In this document: positions 45,709-54,879 of the stretch, in pieces
How positions within the stretch are numbered: the stretch's first letter is position 1
How the letters are laid out: the number at the start of each line of letters is the position of its first letter
NCBI RefSeq assembly: GCF_001028625.1
Contig: NZ_CP011805.1
Location: 992,001 to 1,056,000 of the forward strand
Reading direction: 5' to 3'
Origin: Pelagerythrobacter marensis
Lineage (GTDB): Bacteria; Pseudomonadota; Alphaproteobacteria; Sphingomonadales; Sphingomonadaceae
DNA length: 64,000 bases
Made by a program: the position numbers and the translations under genes
Notes under the pieces: generated by a model
What the model was told of the DNA's origin: nothing
Seen by the model: only the letters and a program-made list of their open reading frames with translations
The model's database searches: none

Positions 45709-46590
45709 CTAGTCCGGGCCGTCGCGAACGGCAAGGGGATGGCGTTCGTTTACCAGAGCCACAAGCCGGGCGCTGTCGACGTGCGTATATATCTGCGTCG
45801 TGGCGATATCGGCATGGCCGAGCAACGATTGCAGCACGCGCAGATCGGCACCGCCTTCCAGCAAATGGGTGCCGAAAGCGTGGCGAAGAACGTGCGGGCT
45901 GACCTTTGCGGGGTCGAGGCCGGCCCTCGTGGCCAGCGCTTTCAACAGTTGGAACAGCCGGACCCGAGTCAGATGTTTGTCGCCGCGGGACGGGAATATG
46001 TATCGCCCCCCGTCCGGCCGCAGCACGAGCCAGCGGGAAAGCGCCGATCGTGCACGGCCGCTGATCGGCACCATGCGCGCCTGCCCGCCTTTCCCCGTTA
46101 CCGTCAGGAACGGCGCGTCGCGCGGCACTGCGGCAAGCGGCAACGAAACCAGTTCGGTCGCGCGCAGACCCGAACCGTAGAGCAATTCGAGCAGGGCCAG
46201 CATACGAACGGCCGCCGGCACGTCGCTGCAGGCATCCTCCTCCGCCCTGGCGAACAGGGCGGCAATCTCGTCGTGCGTCAGGATCCTGGGCAACGGGCGC
46301 CGGGTGACCGGTTGCGGCAGGCCCGGCGAAGGATCGTCGTCGCGCAAGCCTTCGTCCACCAGAAAGCCGTAAAACTGCCGCAGGGCCGACGACTTGCGGG
46401 CGACGGTCGAGGGTGCAAGCGTGTCCCAAGCCCGCCCCAACCGGGCGAGATCCGTCCGCGCGGCGCGTTCGAGCGGTCCGACGATCTCGTTCGCGCCTTC
46501 CAGATCCCTGCGATAGGCCGTCAGCGTGTTCTTTGCCGCCCCGCGTTCGGCAGCGAGCATGGTGAGGAAATCCTCCACCGGATCCGCCAT
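45709..46590 (-). CDS. xerD: Tyrosine recombinase XerD
   Basis: Site-specific recombinase that resolves chromosome dimers at dif with XerC. The active-site set is present: Arg in GSGLRATELVSL, His-x-x-Arg in HVLRHAFGTHLL, the second His in LLGHADIATTQ and catalytic Tyr in QIYTHV. The N-terminal SAM-like domain covers about residues 5-85. I use ATG 46590, which overlaps the upstream stop (TGATG); GTG 46593 adds one residue. The housekeeping context (accA) argues against a phage integrase. Confidence 0.93.
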   Translation of the reverse strand: MADPVEDFLTMLAAERGAAKNTLTAYRRDLEGANEIVGPLERAARTDLARLGRAWDTLAPSTVARKSSALRQFYGFLVDEGLRDDDPSPGLPQPVTRRPLPRILTHDEIAALFARAEEDACSDVPAAVRMLALLELLYGSGLRATELVSLPLAAVPRDAPFLTVTGKGGQARMVPISGRARSALSRWLVLRPDGGRYIFPSRGDKHLTRVRLFQLLKALATRAGLDPAKVSPHVLRHAFGTHLLEGGADLRVLQSLLGHADIATTQIYTHVDSARLVALVNERHPLAVRDGPD

Positions 46591-48434
46591 CACGCGCGTG
46601 CCACCGCCTCCGCCGCGATCATCCGTGCTTCAGCCGACAGGCCGACGCGATTCAAGGCGGAAACGATGTGATAGAGATGGCGGGCCGTCATCTTGTCCCA
46701 GGCGTCGCCCTGCATACCCAGCCCTGCAAGCAGCGAAACCAGAACGGCGTTATCGACGGCAGCCGCGCGTTCGATCGTGCGCGTCCACTTGCTGTCTCGC
46801 GACAACTCCATATCGAGCTGCTGGCTATAGGATTGCGCAGTGGAATCGTCGATCCGGCCGAGCCCCGCCAGCGCGGCGACGAGGAACTGCGACTTGCGCT
46901 GGCCGTCGCTCTCGTCTCCATCCATGAACGTATCGATCTGTCCGCCTGCGACAGCCTCAGCATCGTCCGGTCGCGCCAGCGAGAGCAAGGCCCAGCCGAG
47001 GTCGCCGGGTTCCACGACTTGCGACCATTCCATCGCATCGCGATCGAGTCCCGCCGACAGCATGGAAGCGATCAGGCGCGGCGCATCGTCGCGAAACTGA
47101 TCGCTCGGCGGCATTCGCGCTGCCGCATAGGCAGTCAGCACGAGCCGGCTGTAATCCATCGCGCCGGCGCCCCAGATGTCCCGCATGGCAGCAAGACGGT
47201 CGGCCGGCGTGCTGCCGGTATAGGCAGTACGAAGGCGAGTGGCCGTATCGCTGCCCTCGCCTTCGGCCCCGCTGTTCAGCACTTCGCCGTAAATGCCGAC
47301 AATGGCGGAGGCGGACAGGATCCCCTCGCCTGCCGCCCGGTGGGCGCCCGGCAACCGGTCGATCGGGGACAACATCGGGGAGATGGCGGCCGCTCGCTGA
47401 TAATAGGGCGCAGGATCGGCGAGCAATCCTTCAGGTATCTCGGCGCCAACCGCGTTTGCCAGGGCATACCGCCACGGGGTGATCTCGTCGACCTCGTCCC
47501 ATTCCAGGTTGACGGCATGTCGGCCTGCGCCTGCCGCACCGGCGAAGCGCTGGGCCAGAAGAACGTCGATCGGCGGGGCTACCTCGCGCGAGAGGGCGCG
47601 GCGCAATTCGGACGTCGCGCGAACTCCCTGCCCGGCATAGGCGGCGCAGATCGATTGCCAAAGCCGCCACTGCCCATCTTCGCGGTCGCTTCCCTGAAGC
47701 TGGACCGCCGGGCAGGCGCCGACGATGTCACCTGTCGCCACAAAGGCTTCCAGCGCGGCATCGGTCAGCGATTTATGCCAGTTGTTGGTATCGACATCCT
47801 GCACGATACCGCGCGCCGCGGTGTATTCGCCCATCGCGTTGAGCGATGCGGCGCGCCATGCCGCAAAATCAACCGGGTCCATTTCAACCGGTGCCGTCAG
47901 CCTGCTCGCCAGTGTGCGGCGCACCAGGATATGGCCCCAGCGCGAAACCAACGGCCCGCGCATCCCGGCGAGAATCGCCTGAACGAGAGAAGCGGGCTGG
48001 CTTTCCAGCGAAGTCGTGGGAAAGCCCCCTTCGCCGGGGCCGATAATTCCCACTTCGGAAAGCGACCGCCTGGCCGCAGGCGGAATGTCGAAACGTGGTT
48101 TGAGCCCCAGCAACTGGTCAAGCTCGTCGGTGTTCATTGCCTCCAGCGCTTCGAGCGATGGCAGATCGTCAGGCAGATCGATCGTCGGCTGCGGCTGCGA
48201 ATTGCTTTCCGGCAAAGGCTGGACGACCGGCCTGCTCGTGCCTTCGGCAGGCGACGTGGAGCCTTCCGCCGGCCGGGCTGGCGTGGTCGCTTGGGGTGTG
48301 GGTGTGGGTGTCGGCTGAGCCGGGGGCGGATCGTCGAATCCGGGCGGCAGCAGCGATTCGGGCGCCCCCTGCGCCAGCACGAGGGTGGAAGTGAGCGCCA
48401 GCGCGGCAACCCCGGTAACAAGCAGCGTCTTCAT
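46590..48434 (-). CDS. Large secreted protein of unknown function
   Basis: A 614-residue exported protein: signal peptide (hydrophobic 4-20, cleavage plausible after VLAQG), then a Pro/Thr/Ala-rich low-complexity linker (about 30-85), then a long helical body with many Ala-Arg and Leu-rich helices that could be repeats of the TPR/Sel1 superhelical type. I recognise no family. It is coupled to the small membrane protein upstream (ATGA) and to xerD downstream (TGATG). The composition suggests a periplasmic scaffold; this is inference. Confidence 0.72.
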   Translation of the reverse strand: MKTLLVTGVAALALTSTLVLAQGAPESLLPPGFDDPPPAQPTPTPTPQATTPARPAEGSTSPAEGTSRPVVQPLPESNSQPQPTIDLPDDLPSLEALEAMNTDELDQLLGLKPRFDIPPAARRSLSEVGIIGPGEGGFPTTSLESQPASLVQAILAGMRGPLVSRWGHILVRRTLASRLTAPVEMDPVDFAAWRAASLNAMGEYTAARGIVQDVDTNNWHKSLTDAALEAFVATGDIVGACPAVQLQGSDREDGQWRLWQSICAAYAGQGVRATSELRRALSREVAPPIDVLLAQRFAGAAGAGRHAVNLEWDEVDEITPWRYALANAVGAEIPEGLLADPAPYYQRAAAISPMLSPIDRLPGAHRAAGEGILSASAIVGIYGEVLNSGAEGEGSDTATRLRTAYTGSTPADRLAAMRDIWGAGAMDYSRLVLTAYAAARMPPSDQFRDDAPRLIASMLSAGLDRDAMEWSQVVEPGDLGWALLSLARPDDAEAVAGGQIDTFMDGDESDGQRKSQFLVAALAGLGRIDDSTAQSYSQQLDMELSRDSKWTRTIERAAAVDNAVLVSLLAGLGMQGDAWDKMTARHLYHIVSALNRVGLSAEARMIAAEAVARA

Positions 48435-48565
48435 CGAACAGTCTCGGGCAGCGGAACCGGCTCGGCAATGGGGCGCAAAGGCTCCTCCCCACCATCGATC
48501 CAGGCATAGACCAACAATGCGGCGACCAGCACCACCAACGCCCCCACGGCACGCCTACCCGTCAT
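48431..48565 (-). CDS. Small membrane-anchored protein (44 aa)
   Basis: An open frame of 44 codons with ATG at 48565 and a stop that overlaps the start of the large secreted protein (ATGA). It has a basic start (MTGRRAVG), one helix (about 8-21) and a Pro-rich tail outside (EPLRPIAEPVPLPETV). An ATG ten codons upstream is also possible. The coupling and the helix support a real gene; no family is recognised. Confidence 0.55.
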   Translation of the reverse strand: MTGRRAVGALVVLVAALLVYAWIDGGEEPLRPIAEPVPLPETVR

Positions 48566-48641
48566 TGCCAACCCAGAAGACCTTTCTCGCAACATTCTGC
48601 ACGGTTGCGCGGCATCTAGCCCATCTATAGGCGAAGCGGCA

Positions 48642-49211
48642 ATGACCCACGCGGCCGAAAAACTCAGCGATGCGGAGATCGCCCGGATTGCAAGCCGGAT
48701 CGATCGCCCGATTGCGCTGGTCGGTCTGATGGGTGTCGGCAAGTCGACCGTCGGACGAAAGCTTGCGGCCTTGCTGGGCAAGGATTTCGTCGATGCCGAC
48801 ACTGCGATCGAGACCGCCGCCCAGATGAGCGTTTCGGACATTTTCGAACAGTTCGGCGAAAGCTATTTCCGCGACGGGGAGCGGCGCGTGATCGCACGGC
48901 TGATCGAAGAAAGGCACGGCGTGATCGCAACCGGCGGTGGTGCCTTCATCCAGGACGAGACGCGGACGCTCCTGCTCGATCAGGCCGTTTCCGTCTGGAT
49001 CGACTGCGATGTCGATACCCTTGTCGAACGGACCGCACGGCGCGATGTGCGCCCTCTGCTGCGCGACGGCGATCCGCACGAAATCCTATCCCGCCTGCGC
49101 CGAGAACGCGAACCGTTCTATGCCCAGGCCCCCATCCGCATCACCGGCGAGGACGGCCCTCATATCGACACGGCGATGGCAATTATCGGAGCAATCGACC
49201 GATGGCTGTAG
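48642..49211 (+). CDS. aroK: Shikimate kinase
   Basis: Phosphorylates shikimate in aromatic amino acid synthesis. The P-loop GLMGVGKST spans residues 28-36; the shikimate-binding Asp-Ala-Asp region follows in DFVDADTAIE, GGGAF lies near residue 98 and the lid segment has RRDVRPLL. The 189-residue length is normal. It overlaps aroB by 10 bases; the aroK-aroB order is widely conserved. Confidence 0.96.
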   Translation: MTHAAEKLSDAEIARIASRIDRPIALVGLMGVGKSTVGRKLAALLGKDFVDADTAIETAAQMSVSDIFEQFGESYFRDGERRVIARLIEERHGVIATGGGAFIQDETRTLLLDQAVSVWIDCDVDTLVERTARRDVRPLLRDGDPHEILSRLRREREPFYAQAPIRITGEDGPHIDTAMAIIGAIDRWL

Positions 49212-50311
49212 TGCCTGTTGAACTGGGTGGACGATCCTATCAGGTTCGCATTTCGGCAAACCTGCTGGCCGAGGCCGCGCAGCATTGCATCCCCCTTTTG
49301 CGCAAGAACAGCGTATCCATCGTCACCGACGCGAACGTCGCGGAAAACTGGCGCGAGACGGTGGAGGCGTCTTTCGATCGGGCGGCGATCGCGACGCGCT
49401 GGCTGATCCTCGACCCCGGTGAATCGACCAAGGACTGGTCCGGCCTTGAGAAGGTTACCGACTGGCTTCTGGCCGGTCAGGTCGAACGCGGCGATCACGT
49501 TATCGCCCTGGGCGGGGGCGTGATCGGCGATCTGGTGGGATTTGCCGCCGCAGTCCTGAAACGCGGCTGCAATTTCATCCAGCTGCCGACATCATTGCTG
49601 GCCCAGGTGGACAGCTCGGTCGGCGGCAAGACAGCGATCAATACGCGCACAGGGAAGAACCTGATCGGTGCCTTTCACCAGCCTTCCCTGGTGCTGGCTG
49701 ACCTTTCGGCGCTAGGCACCCTGCCCGATCGGCAAATGCGCGCCGGTTATGCCGAAATCCTCAAATACGGCGTTCTCGGCGATCGGGCTTTCTTCGACTG
49801 GCTTGCGGCCAACGGCACTGCGGTTCTCGCGCGCGAAAGCGATGCTCTCGAACGGGCGGTCGCGACCAGCGTCGAAGCCAAGGCGCGCATCGTTGCGGAG
49901 GACGAACGCGAAACGGCGGACCGGCGCGCGCTGCTGAACCTGGGGCACACGTTCGGCCATGCTCTGGAAGCCGAAACCGGCTTCTCCGATCGTCTGCTGC
50001 ACGGCGAGGCGGTTGCTCTCGGTATGGTTCTCGCCGCGCGCTACTCCGCCCGTATCGGTCTGATGCCCGATGCGGAGGCGGCGCAGGTGGCTCGATCCGT
50101 CGAAACAGCCGGACTGCCTGGCGAGATCGCAGCTCTGGCGCTCGATTGCGACGGACAGCGCCTTGCCGATCACATGCTGCACGACAAGAAGATGGACGCG
50201 GGCACTTTGCCGTTCATCCTGCTGCGGGGTATCGGGACAGCGTTCGTCGCCCGGGATGTGGACCTGGCCGACGTGGCCGCCTTCCTCGACGAACAGCTAC
50301 GGGCGCACTAG
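49202..50311 (+). CDS. aroB: 3-dehydroquinate synthase
   Basis: NAD- and metal-dependent enzyme for the second step of the shikimate pathway. GGGVIGD at 104-110 and DSSVGGKTAIN at 137-147 are the NAD- and substrate-binding motifs; metal ligands are Glu in YAEILKYG, His in NLGHTFGHALE and His in LLHGEAVALG. It has 369 residues. The start lies in the aroK 3' end. Its own 3' end overlaps the convergent DUF488 gene by 15 bases. Confidence 0.97.
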   Translation: MAVVPVELGGRSYQVRISANLLAEAAQHCIPLLRKNSVSIVTDANVAENWRETVEASFDRAAIATRWLILDPGESTKDWSGLEKVTDWLLAGQVERGDHVIALGGGVIGDLVGFAAAVLKRGCNFIQLPTSLLAQVDSSVGGKTAINTRTGKNLIGAFHQPSLVLADLSALGTLPDRQMRAGYAEILKYGVLGDRAFFDWLAANGTAVLARESDALERAVATSVEAKARIVAEDERETADRRALLNLGHTFGHALEAETGFSDRLLHGEAVALGMVLAARYSARIGLMPDAEAAQVARSVETAGLPGEIAALALDCDGQRLADHMLHDKKMDAGTLPFILLRGIGTAFVARDVDLADVAAFLDEQLRAH

Positions 50312-50749
50312 TTCGGGCTCAAGATCGATCTGTTCGAAATCGTCGAACAGCGCGGTTACCAACAGGTTGCGATGGCATTCCGCCGCTCGCCGCTCGTAAC
50401 ACAGCAGCGCCGCCTTGCTGGTTTCGGCCAGCGCGCGCAACTCGGCCATCTGGGCGAGAGCTTCAGGCAGTTCGAGTTGCCCGGAATAGATCCGTTCCAG
50501 CGTAGCGAGATCGCCCCGGCGTGCAGCAGCCCGTCCTTCGCTCGGGGTGCCGAGGTGGCGGAAATGACAGTATCCGATCCCCGCTTCCTCCACCGCTGCG
50601 CGCAGGCTGTTCTTCGAGAATCCCGGCCGACGCGAGAGCGGCAGATAGCGGACGTCCGCAAGGATCTCCACCGATGCCTGCCCAAGACATTCGACCAGCG
50701 CGGCCTGGGTGACCTGCTCGTAGCCGATCGTCCAGACGCTGCCGGCCAT
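50297..50749 (-). CDS. DUF488 family protein
   Basis: A 150-residue protein with the DUF488 pattern: TIGYEQ at the start, ADVRYLPLSRRPGFSK near residue 31, and the C-terminal CYERRAAECHR motif. DUF488 proteins are of unknown function, although a nuclease or nucleic-acid link has been proposed for some. It overlaps the csaA-like stop by one base and is the last gene of the long minus-strand run. Confidence 0.85.
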   Translation of the reverse strand: MAGSVWTIGYEQVTQAALVECLGQASVEILADVRYLPLSRRPGFSKNSLRAAVEEAGIGYCHFRHLGTPSEGRAAARRGDLATLERIYSGQLELPEALAQMAELRALAETSKAALLCYERRAAECHRNLLVTALFDDFEQIDLEPELVRP

Positions 50750-51120
50750 CAGAACAGGCGCGAACCGTTTGGCACCGGCTTGTCCGGCTTGAACAGCACG
50801 ACCTCGCCGTTCTCGTCGGCAAATCCCAGTGTCAGCACTTCGGACATCATCGGCCCGATCTGCCGGGGCGGGAAGTTGACCACGGCCGCGACCTGGCGGC
50901 CCTGCAGATCCTCGGGCGCGTAGTTCGCGACAATCTGGGCGGAGCTTTTCTTCTCTCCAATCGCCGGCCCCAAATCGATCCGCAGCCGGTAACTCGGTTT
51001 GCGAGCCTCGGGAAAGGGTTCGACCGATACGATCGTGCCGACGCGAATATCGGCCTTCAGGAAGGTGGCGAAATCGGTCTGCTCCGCTGCCGGAGCATCG
51101 GGCGCATGGCTTAGATGCAT
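50749..51120 (-). CDS. csaA: CsaA-like tRNA-binding OB-fold protein
   Basis: A 123-residue protein of the Trbp111/EMAP tRNA-binding family. I choose ATG 51120 (MHLSHAPDAPAAEQ), four bases after the pccA stop. The OB-fold signature DIRVGTIVSVEPFPEARKPSYRLRIDLG is exact for CsaA, as is QVAAVVNFPPRQIGPMMSEVL. CsaA acts as a chaperone or tRNA-binding protein; it could complement MetG, which lacks this domain. That link is inference. Confidence 0.92.
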   Translation of the reverse strand: MHLSHAPDAPAAEQTDFATFLKADIRVGTIVSVEPFPEARKPSYRLRIDLGPAIGEKKSSAQIVANYAPEDLQGRQVAAVVNFPPRQIGPMMSEVLTLGFADENGEVVLFKPDKPVPNGSRLF

Positions 51121-51124
51121 CGTC

Positions 51125-53179
51125 CTATTCCAGTTCCAGGATAACCTCGTCCACCGCGAGGCTGTCGCCTTCACCGGCGTTGATCTTGCCGACGGTGGCC
51201 TGCTTCTCGGCGCGCAGGATGTTTTCCATCTTCATTGCCTCGACCGTCGCCAGGGGCTGTCCGGGCTGAACCTCGTCGCCCTCGGCCACGTGCAGCTTCA
51301 CCAGCAGGCCGGGCATCGGGCAGATCAGCATTTTCGAAAGGTCAGGCGGTTCCTTTTCGATCATGTGCGAAGCGAGATCGGCAATGCGGGTCTGCAAGAT
51401 CCGCAGGTGATGCGTCGCGCCGCGCGTCGTGATGGCATAGCCGGTGCGTGTCGGCCGCAGCTGCAGGGTCAGCGCATCCCCCTCCCCGCCATCGGCGTCG
51501 CCATATTCGACGGCGACCATCGTCTCTCCGGGAGTATACTCCATCTCCAGCGCGACGGGATCGCCATCGACGGTGATCGCATCTTCCACCAGACGCACAT
51601 CGTAGGTTGCCGAATTCTCTTCGCGCTCGCCAATGCGAACAGTCCAGTCGCCCGGTGCGTAGAATTGATTGTCGAGCTGCTGATCGATCCGCCGGGCGCG
51701 GTCGGCATCGGCGGTCGCGACAATGCCCCCCACTGCCGCCAGCACGCGATTGAGATCCTCCGAAGCCGGGGCCCCGACGAAACCTTCGGGATATTCCTCG
51801 GCGATGAAGCCGGTGGTCAGTTCGCCCGAACGGAAGCGTTCGTGCTGCATGATCGCGCTGAGGAAATCGACATTGTGGCCGAGCCCTTCGATCCGGAACG
51901 CATCGAGCGCGGCGATCTGCAGATCGGCCGCTTCGTCGCGCGTTTCGCCCCAGGTGACGAGCTTGGCGATCATCGGGTCGTAGAACATCGAAACTTCGCC
52001 GCCTTCGAACACGCCGTCGTCGACGCGAACGCCGTCAACGCCGCGGCGGCCGTTCGCTTCCCCGTCGTCGGCCCAGGGTTCGACCGGCGGCTGATAGCGC
52101 ACCAGGCGCCCGGTGGAGGGCAGGAAGCCGCGATAGGGATCTTCGGCATAGACGCGGTTCTCGATCGCCCAGCCGTCGATCTTCACATCGTCCTGCGTCA
52201 TCGCCAGCTTCTCGCCCGCCGCGACGCGGATCATCTGCTCGACCAGGTCGACGCCGGTGATCGCTTCGGTAACCGGGTGCTCCACCTGCAGCCGCGTGTT
52301 CATTTCGAGGAAGTAGAAGCTCTCGCCCGTCTTGTCCGCGCCGCTGACGATCAGTTCGACCGTGCCCGCACTGTGATAGCCGACCGCTTTCGACAGCGCG
52401 ACGCACTGTTCGCCCATCGCCTTGCGCATCTTGGGCGTCACGAAGGGCGACGGCGCTTCCTCGACCACCTTCTGGTGGCGGCGCTGGATCGAGCATTCGC
52501 GCTCGTTCAGGTAGATCACGTTGCCATGCGTGTCGCCGAGGATCTGGATCTCGATATGGCGCGGGTCCTCGATGAACTTCTCGATGAAGACGCGGTCATC
52601 GCCGAAGGAATTGAGGCCTTCACGCTTCGTCGCCTCGAACCCTTCCTCGACATCCTTGTCGTTCCACGCGAGCCGCATGCCCTTGCCGCCGCCACCCGCG
52701 CTGGCTTTCATCATCACCGGATAGCCGATGTCGTTGGAGACCTTCAGCGCTTCTTCCGTGGTGTCGATCGCATCCTCGGAACCGGGGACGGTGTTGACCC
52801 CCGCTTCCCTGGCGATCTTCTTGGATTCGATCTTGTCGCCCATCGCCGCGATCGCCTTGGCGGGCGGGCCGATGAAGGCGATGTTTTCCTTGGCCAGCGC
52901 CTCGACGAAGCTCGCACGCTCCGACAGGAAGCCATAGCCCGGGTGCACAGCCTCTGCCCCCGTCTGCTTGCAGGCGGCGATGATCTTGTCGGCCACGAGA
53001 TAGCTCTCTGATGCCTGCGCCGGGCCGATATGCACCGCTTCGTCAGCCATCTTCACGAACGGCGCCCGCGCGTCGGCATCGGAATAGACCGCCACGGTGG
53101 CGATACCCATGCGCCGGGCGGTCTTGATGACCCGGCAGGCGATTTCGCCGCGATTGGCAATGAGGATTTTCTTGAACAT
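51125..53179 (-). CDS. pccA: Propionyl-CoA carboxylase, alpha subunit (biotin carboxylase + BCCP)
   Basis: Carboxylates its own biotin with ATP and bicarbonate for transfer to propionyl-CoA by PccB. The biotin carboxylase domain (about 1-450) has GEIACRVIKTARRMGI and the ATP-grasp loop KASAGGGGKGMRL. A BT-type linker domain follows and then the BCCP domain with biotin-accepting Lys650 in EAMKMEN, 35 residues from the end. The 684-residue length and BT region fit PccA rather than acetyl-CoA carboxylase. pccB lies about 7 kb away at the other end of the same run. Confidence 0.95.
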   Translation of the reverse strand: MFKKILIANRGEIACRVIKTARRMGIATVAVYSDADARAPFVKMADEAVHIGPAQASESYLVADKIIAACKQTGAEAVHPGYGFLSERASFVEALAKENIAFIGPPAKAIAAMGDKIESKKIAREAGVNTVPGSEDAIDTTEEALKVSNDIGYPVMMKASAGGGGKGMRLAWNDKDVEEGFEATKREGLNSFGDDRVFIEKFIEDPRHIEIQILGDTHGNVIYLNERECSIQRRHQKVVEEAPSPFVTPKMRKAMGEQCVALSKAVGYHSAGTVELIVSGADKTGESFYFLEMNTRLQVEHPVTEAITGVDLVEQMIRVAAGEKLAMTQDDVKIDGWAIENRVYAEDPYRGFLPSTGRLVRYQPPVEPWADDGEANGRRGVDGVRVDDGVFEGGEVSMFYDPMIAKLVTWGETRDEAADLQIAALDAFRIEGLGHNVDFLSAIMQHERFRSGELTTGFIAEEYPEGFVGAPASEDLNRVLAAVGGIVATADADRARRIDQQLDNQFYAPGDWTVRIGEREENSATYDVRLVEDAITVDGDPVALEMEYTPGETMVAVEYGDADGGEGDALTLQLRPTRTGYAITTRGATHHLRILQTRIADLASHMIEKEPPDLSKMLICPMPGLLVKLHVAEGDEVQPGQPLATVEAMKMENILRAEKQATVGKINAGEGDSLAVDEVILELE

Positions 53180-53201
53180 CTCTCGTCCCGTAATGTGTTC
53201 T

Positions 53202-53576
53202 TTACTGGGTTATCAAGTCGCGCAGGGCACGGGTGCGCTCTTCGGTCAGGTCAGTCTTGCAGGTGGAAACCAGCAGCGGTTCCAGACTGCCCCCGCGGGC
53301 ATAGTACCCCACGGTGGTGCAATGCGCGTCCCGATAGGCGATCCATGCGCGCTGGGCGGCCAGCAGGGCGTCGAAATAGCCGGGACGGCCGTCGTCGACG
53401 GCGTGGGTATCGCGGCGCTTCATTTCGGCGGCGGTGACCTTCCACTGAGCGTTCAGTGCAGTGTCGCTCGCTTCATACTCCAGCGCGGCGCAGCGGTTCA
53501 TCCCCGTCTGCGTGTACGGGTCTTCGCAATCGGATGCTGCGCCCTGCATCAGCATCAATGCCGCGACGAGCATCAT
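53202..53576 (-). CDS. LprI/DUF1311-type secreted protein
   Basis: A 124-residue protein with a short N-terminal hydrophobic stretch (signal) and the LprI/DUF1311 pattern: DCEDPYTQTGMNRCAALEYEASD, then LLAAQRAWIAYRDAHC, with four Cys likely in disulfides. In Mycobacterium, LprI inhibits lysozyme; the role elsewhere is unknown. Its start overlaps the metY stop (ATGA), so it is coupled to it. Confidence 0.82.
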   Translation of the reverse strand: MMLVAALMLMQGAASDCEDPYTQTGMNRCAALEYEASDTALNAQWKVTAAEMKRRDTHAVDDGRPGYFDALLAAQRAWIAYRDAHCTTVGYYARGGSLEPLLVSTCKTDLTEERTRALRDLITQ

Positions 53577-54862
53577 GCGATCCCTGCCAGTGCCTGTTCG
53601 AGATCGGCGATGATGTCATCGACATGCTCGATACCGACCGAAAGGCGCACGACATCCGGCCCCGCCCCGGCGGCGGCGAGCTCGTCTTCGCCAAGCTGGC
53701 TGTGCGTGGTCGACGCGGGATGGATAATGAGGCTGCGCGTATCGCCAATATTGGCGAGGTGGCTGAACATCTCGACGCCAGAGACGAGCGCCTTGCCCGC
53801 TTTGAACCCGCCCTTGAGCCCGAATGTGAAAACTGCGCCGCCGTGCCCCCCCAGATAGCGGTCGGCCAGGGGCTTGTAACGGTCACCCTCAAGCCCGGCG
53901 TAGGACACCCAATCGACCTTCGGATGATCCTGCAGCCAGCGCGCGACCGCCAGCGCATTGCTGCAATGCCGTTCCATGCGCAGCGCCAGCGTCTCCATAC
54001 CTGTCAGCGCGAGGAATGCGTTCATCGGCGCCATGGCGGGGCCGAGATCGCGCAGACCGAGGACACGGCATGCAGTGATGAAAGCGATCGGCCCGATGGG
54101 TTCGAGGGCATCGGCGAGCACCACGCCGTGATAGGAGCCATTGGGTTGGGTCAGGCTGGGGAACTTGTCGCTCGCCTTCCAGTCGAACTTGCCCGAATCC
54201 ACGATCAGCCCGCCGACGGCATTGCCGTGGCCATTCAGGAACTTGGTGCAGGAATGGACGACAATGTCGGCACCGTGATCGAAGGGACGGCACAGCGCCG
54301 GCGTCGCCAACGTGTTGTCGACCATCAGCGGGACGCCGGCAGCATGTGCAGCTTCGGCAATCGCTGCAATATCGCTCACCACGCCGCCGGGATTTGCGAG
54401 GCTTTCAATGAACACGCAGCGCGTCTTGTCATCGATAGCCGCAGCGACATTGGCGGGATCGTCGGCATCGACGAAACGGGTTTCCCAACCGAACTTGCGG
54501 AAACTTTCACCAAGCTGGTTGAGCGAGCCGCCGTACAGCTTGTTCGCAGCCACGATATTGCAGCCCGGCTCCATCAGTGTGTGGAACGCGATCAATTGCG
54601 CGGCGTGGCCCGAAGCGACGCCGAGCGCCCCGACCCCGCCTTCGAGCGCTGCGATCTTCTTCTCCAGCGCATCATTGGTCGGGTTCATGATGCGCGAATA
54701 GATATTGCCGAATTCCTGCAGGCCGAACAGCCGCGCGGCATGGTCGGGATCGTCGAAGACGTAGCTCGCCGTCTGGTAGATCGGCGTGATCCGCGCCTTG
54801 GTGGTCGGATCGGGCTCCTGCCCTGCGTGTATCGTCAGCGTTTCCAGCTTCTGTTCGGTCAT
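53573..54862 (-). CDS. metY: O-acetylhomoserine sulfhydrylase (Cys/Met metabolism PLP enzyme)
   Basis: PLP-dependent enzyme that makes homocysteine from O-acetylhomoserine and sulfide. ATG 54862 gives 429 residues (MTEQKLETLTIHAG); earlier in-frame codons are antisense to bioB. PLP Lys207 lies in SCTKFLNGHGNA, Asp182 in MVDNTLATP. The extra central segment and about 430-residue size separate MetY from the roughly 390-residue MetB/MetZ types. Homocysteine feeds methionine synthase, whose B12 form would share its cofactor with the mutase here. Confidence 0.93.
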   Translation of the reverse strand: MTEQKLETLTIHAGQEPDPTTKARITPIYQTASYVFDDPDHAARLFGLQEFGNIYSRIMNPTNDALEKKIAALEGGVGALGVASGHAAQLIAFHTLMEPGCNIVAANKLYGGSLNQLGESFRKFGWETRFVDADDPANVAAAIDDKTRCVFIESLANPGGVVSDIAAIAEAAHAAGVPLMVDNTLATPALCRPFDHGADIVVHSCTKFLNGHGNAVGGLIVDSGKFDWKASDKFPSLTQPNGSYHGVVLADALEPIGPIAFITACRVLGLRDLGPAMAPMNAFLALTGMETLALRMERHCSNALAVARWLQDHPKVDWVSYAGLEGDRYKPLADRYLGGHGGAVFTFGLKGGFKAGKALVSGVEMFSHLANIGDTRSLIIHPASTTHSQLGEDELAAAGAGPDVVRLSVGIEHVDDIIADLEQALAGIA

Positions 54863-54879
54863 CGACGTTCCCCTCGTTC

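Noticed and set aside
41975..46590. Possible integrated element between tRNA-Arg(ACG) and a tyrosine recombinase
   Set aside because: The recombinase is XerD next to accA, and there is no direct repeat of the tRNA end or phage gene. Housekeeping context throughout.
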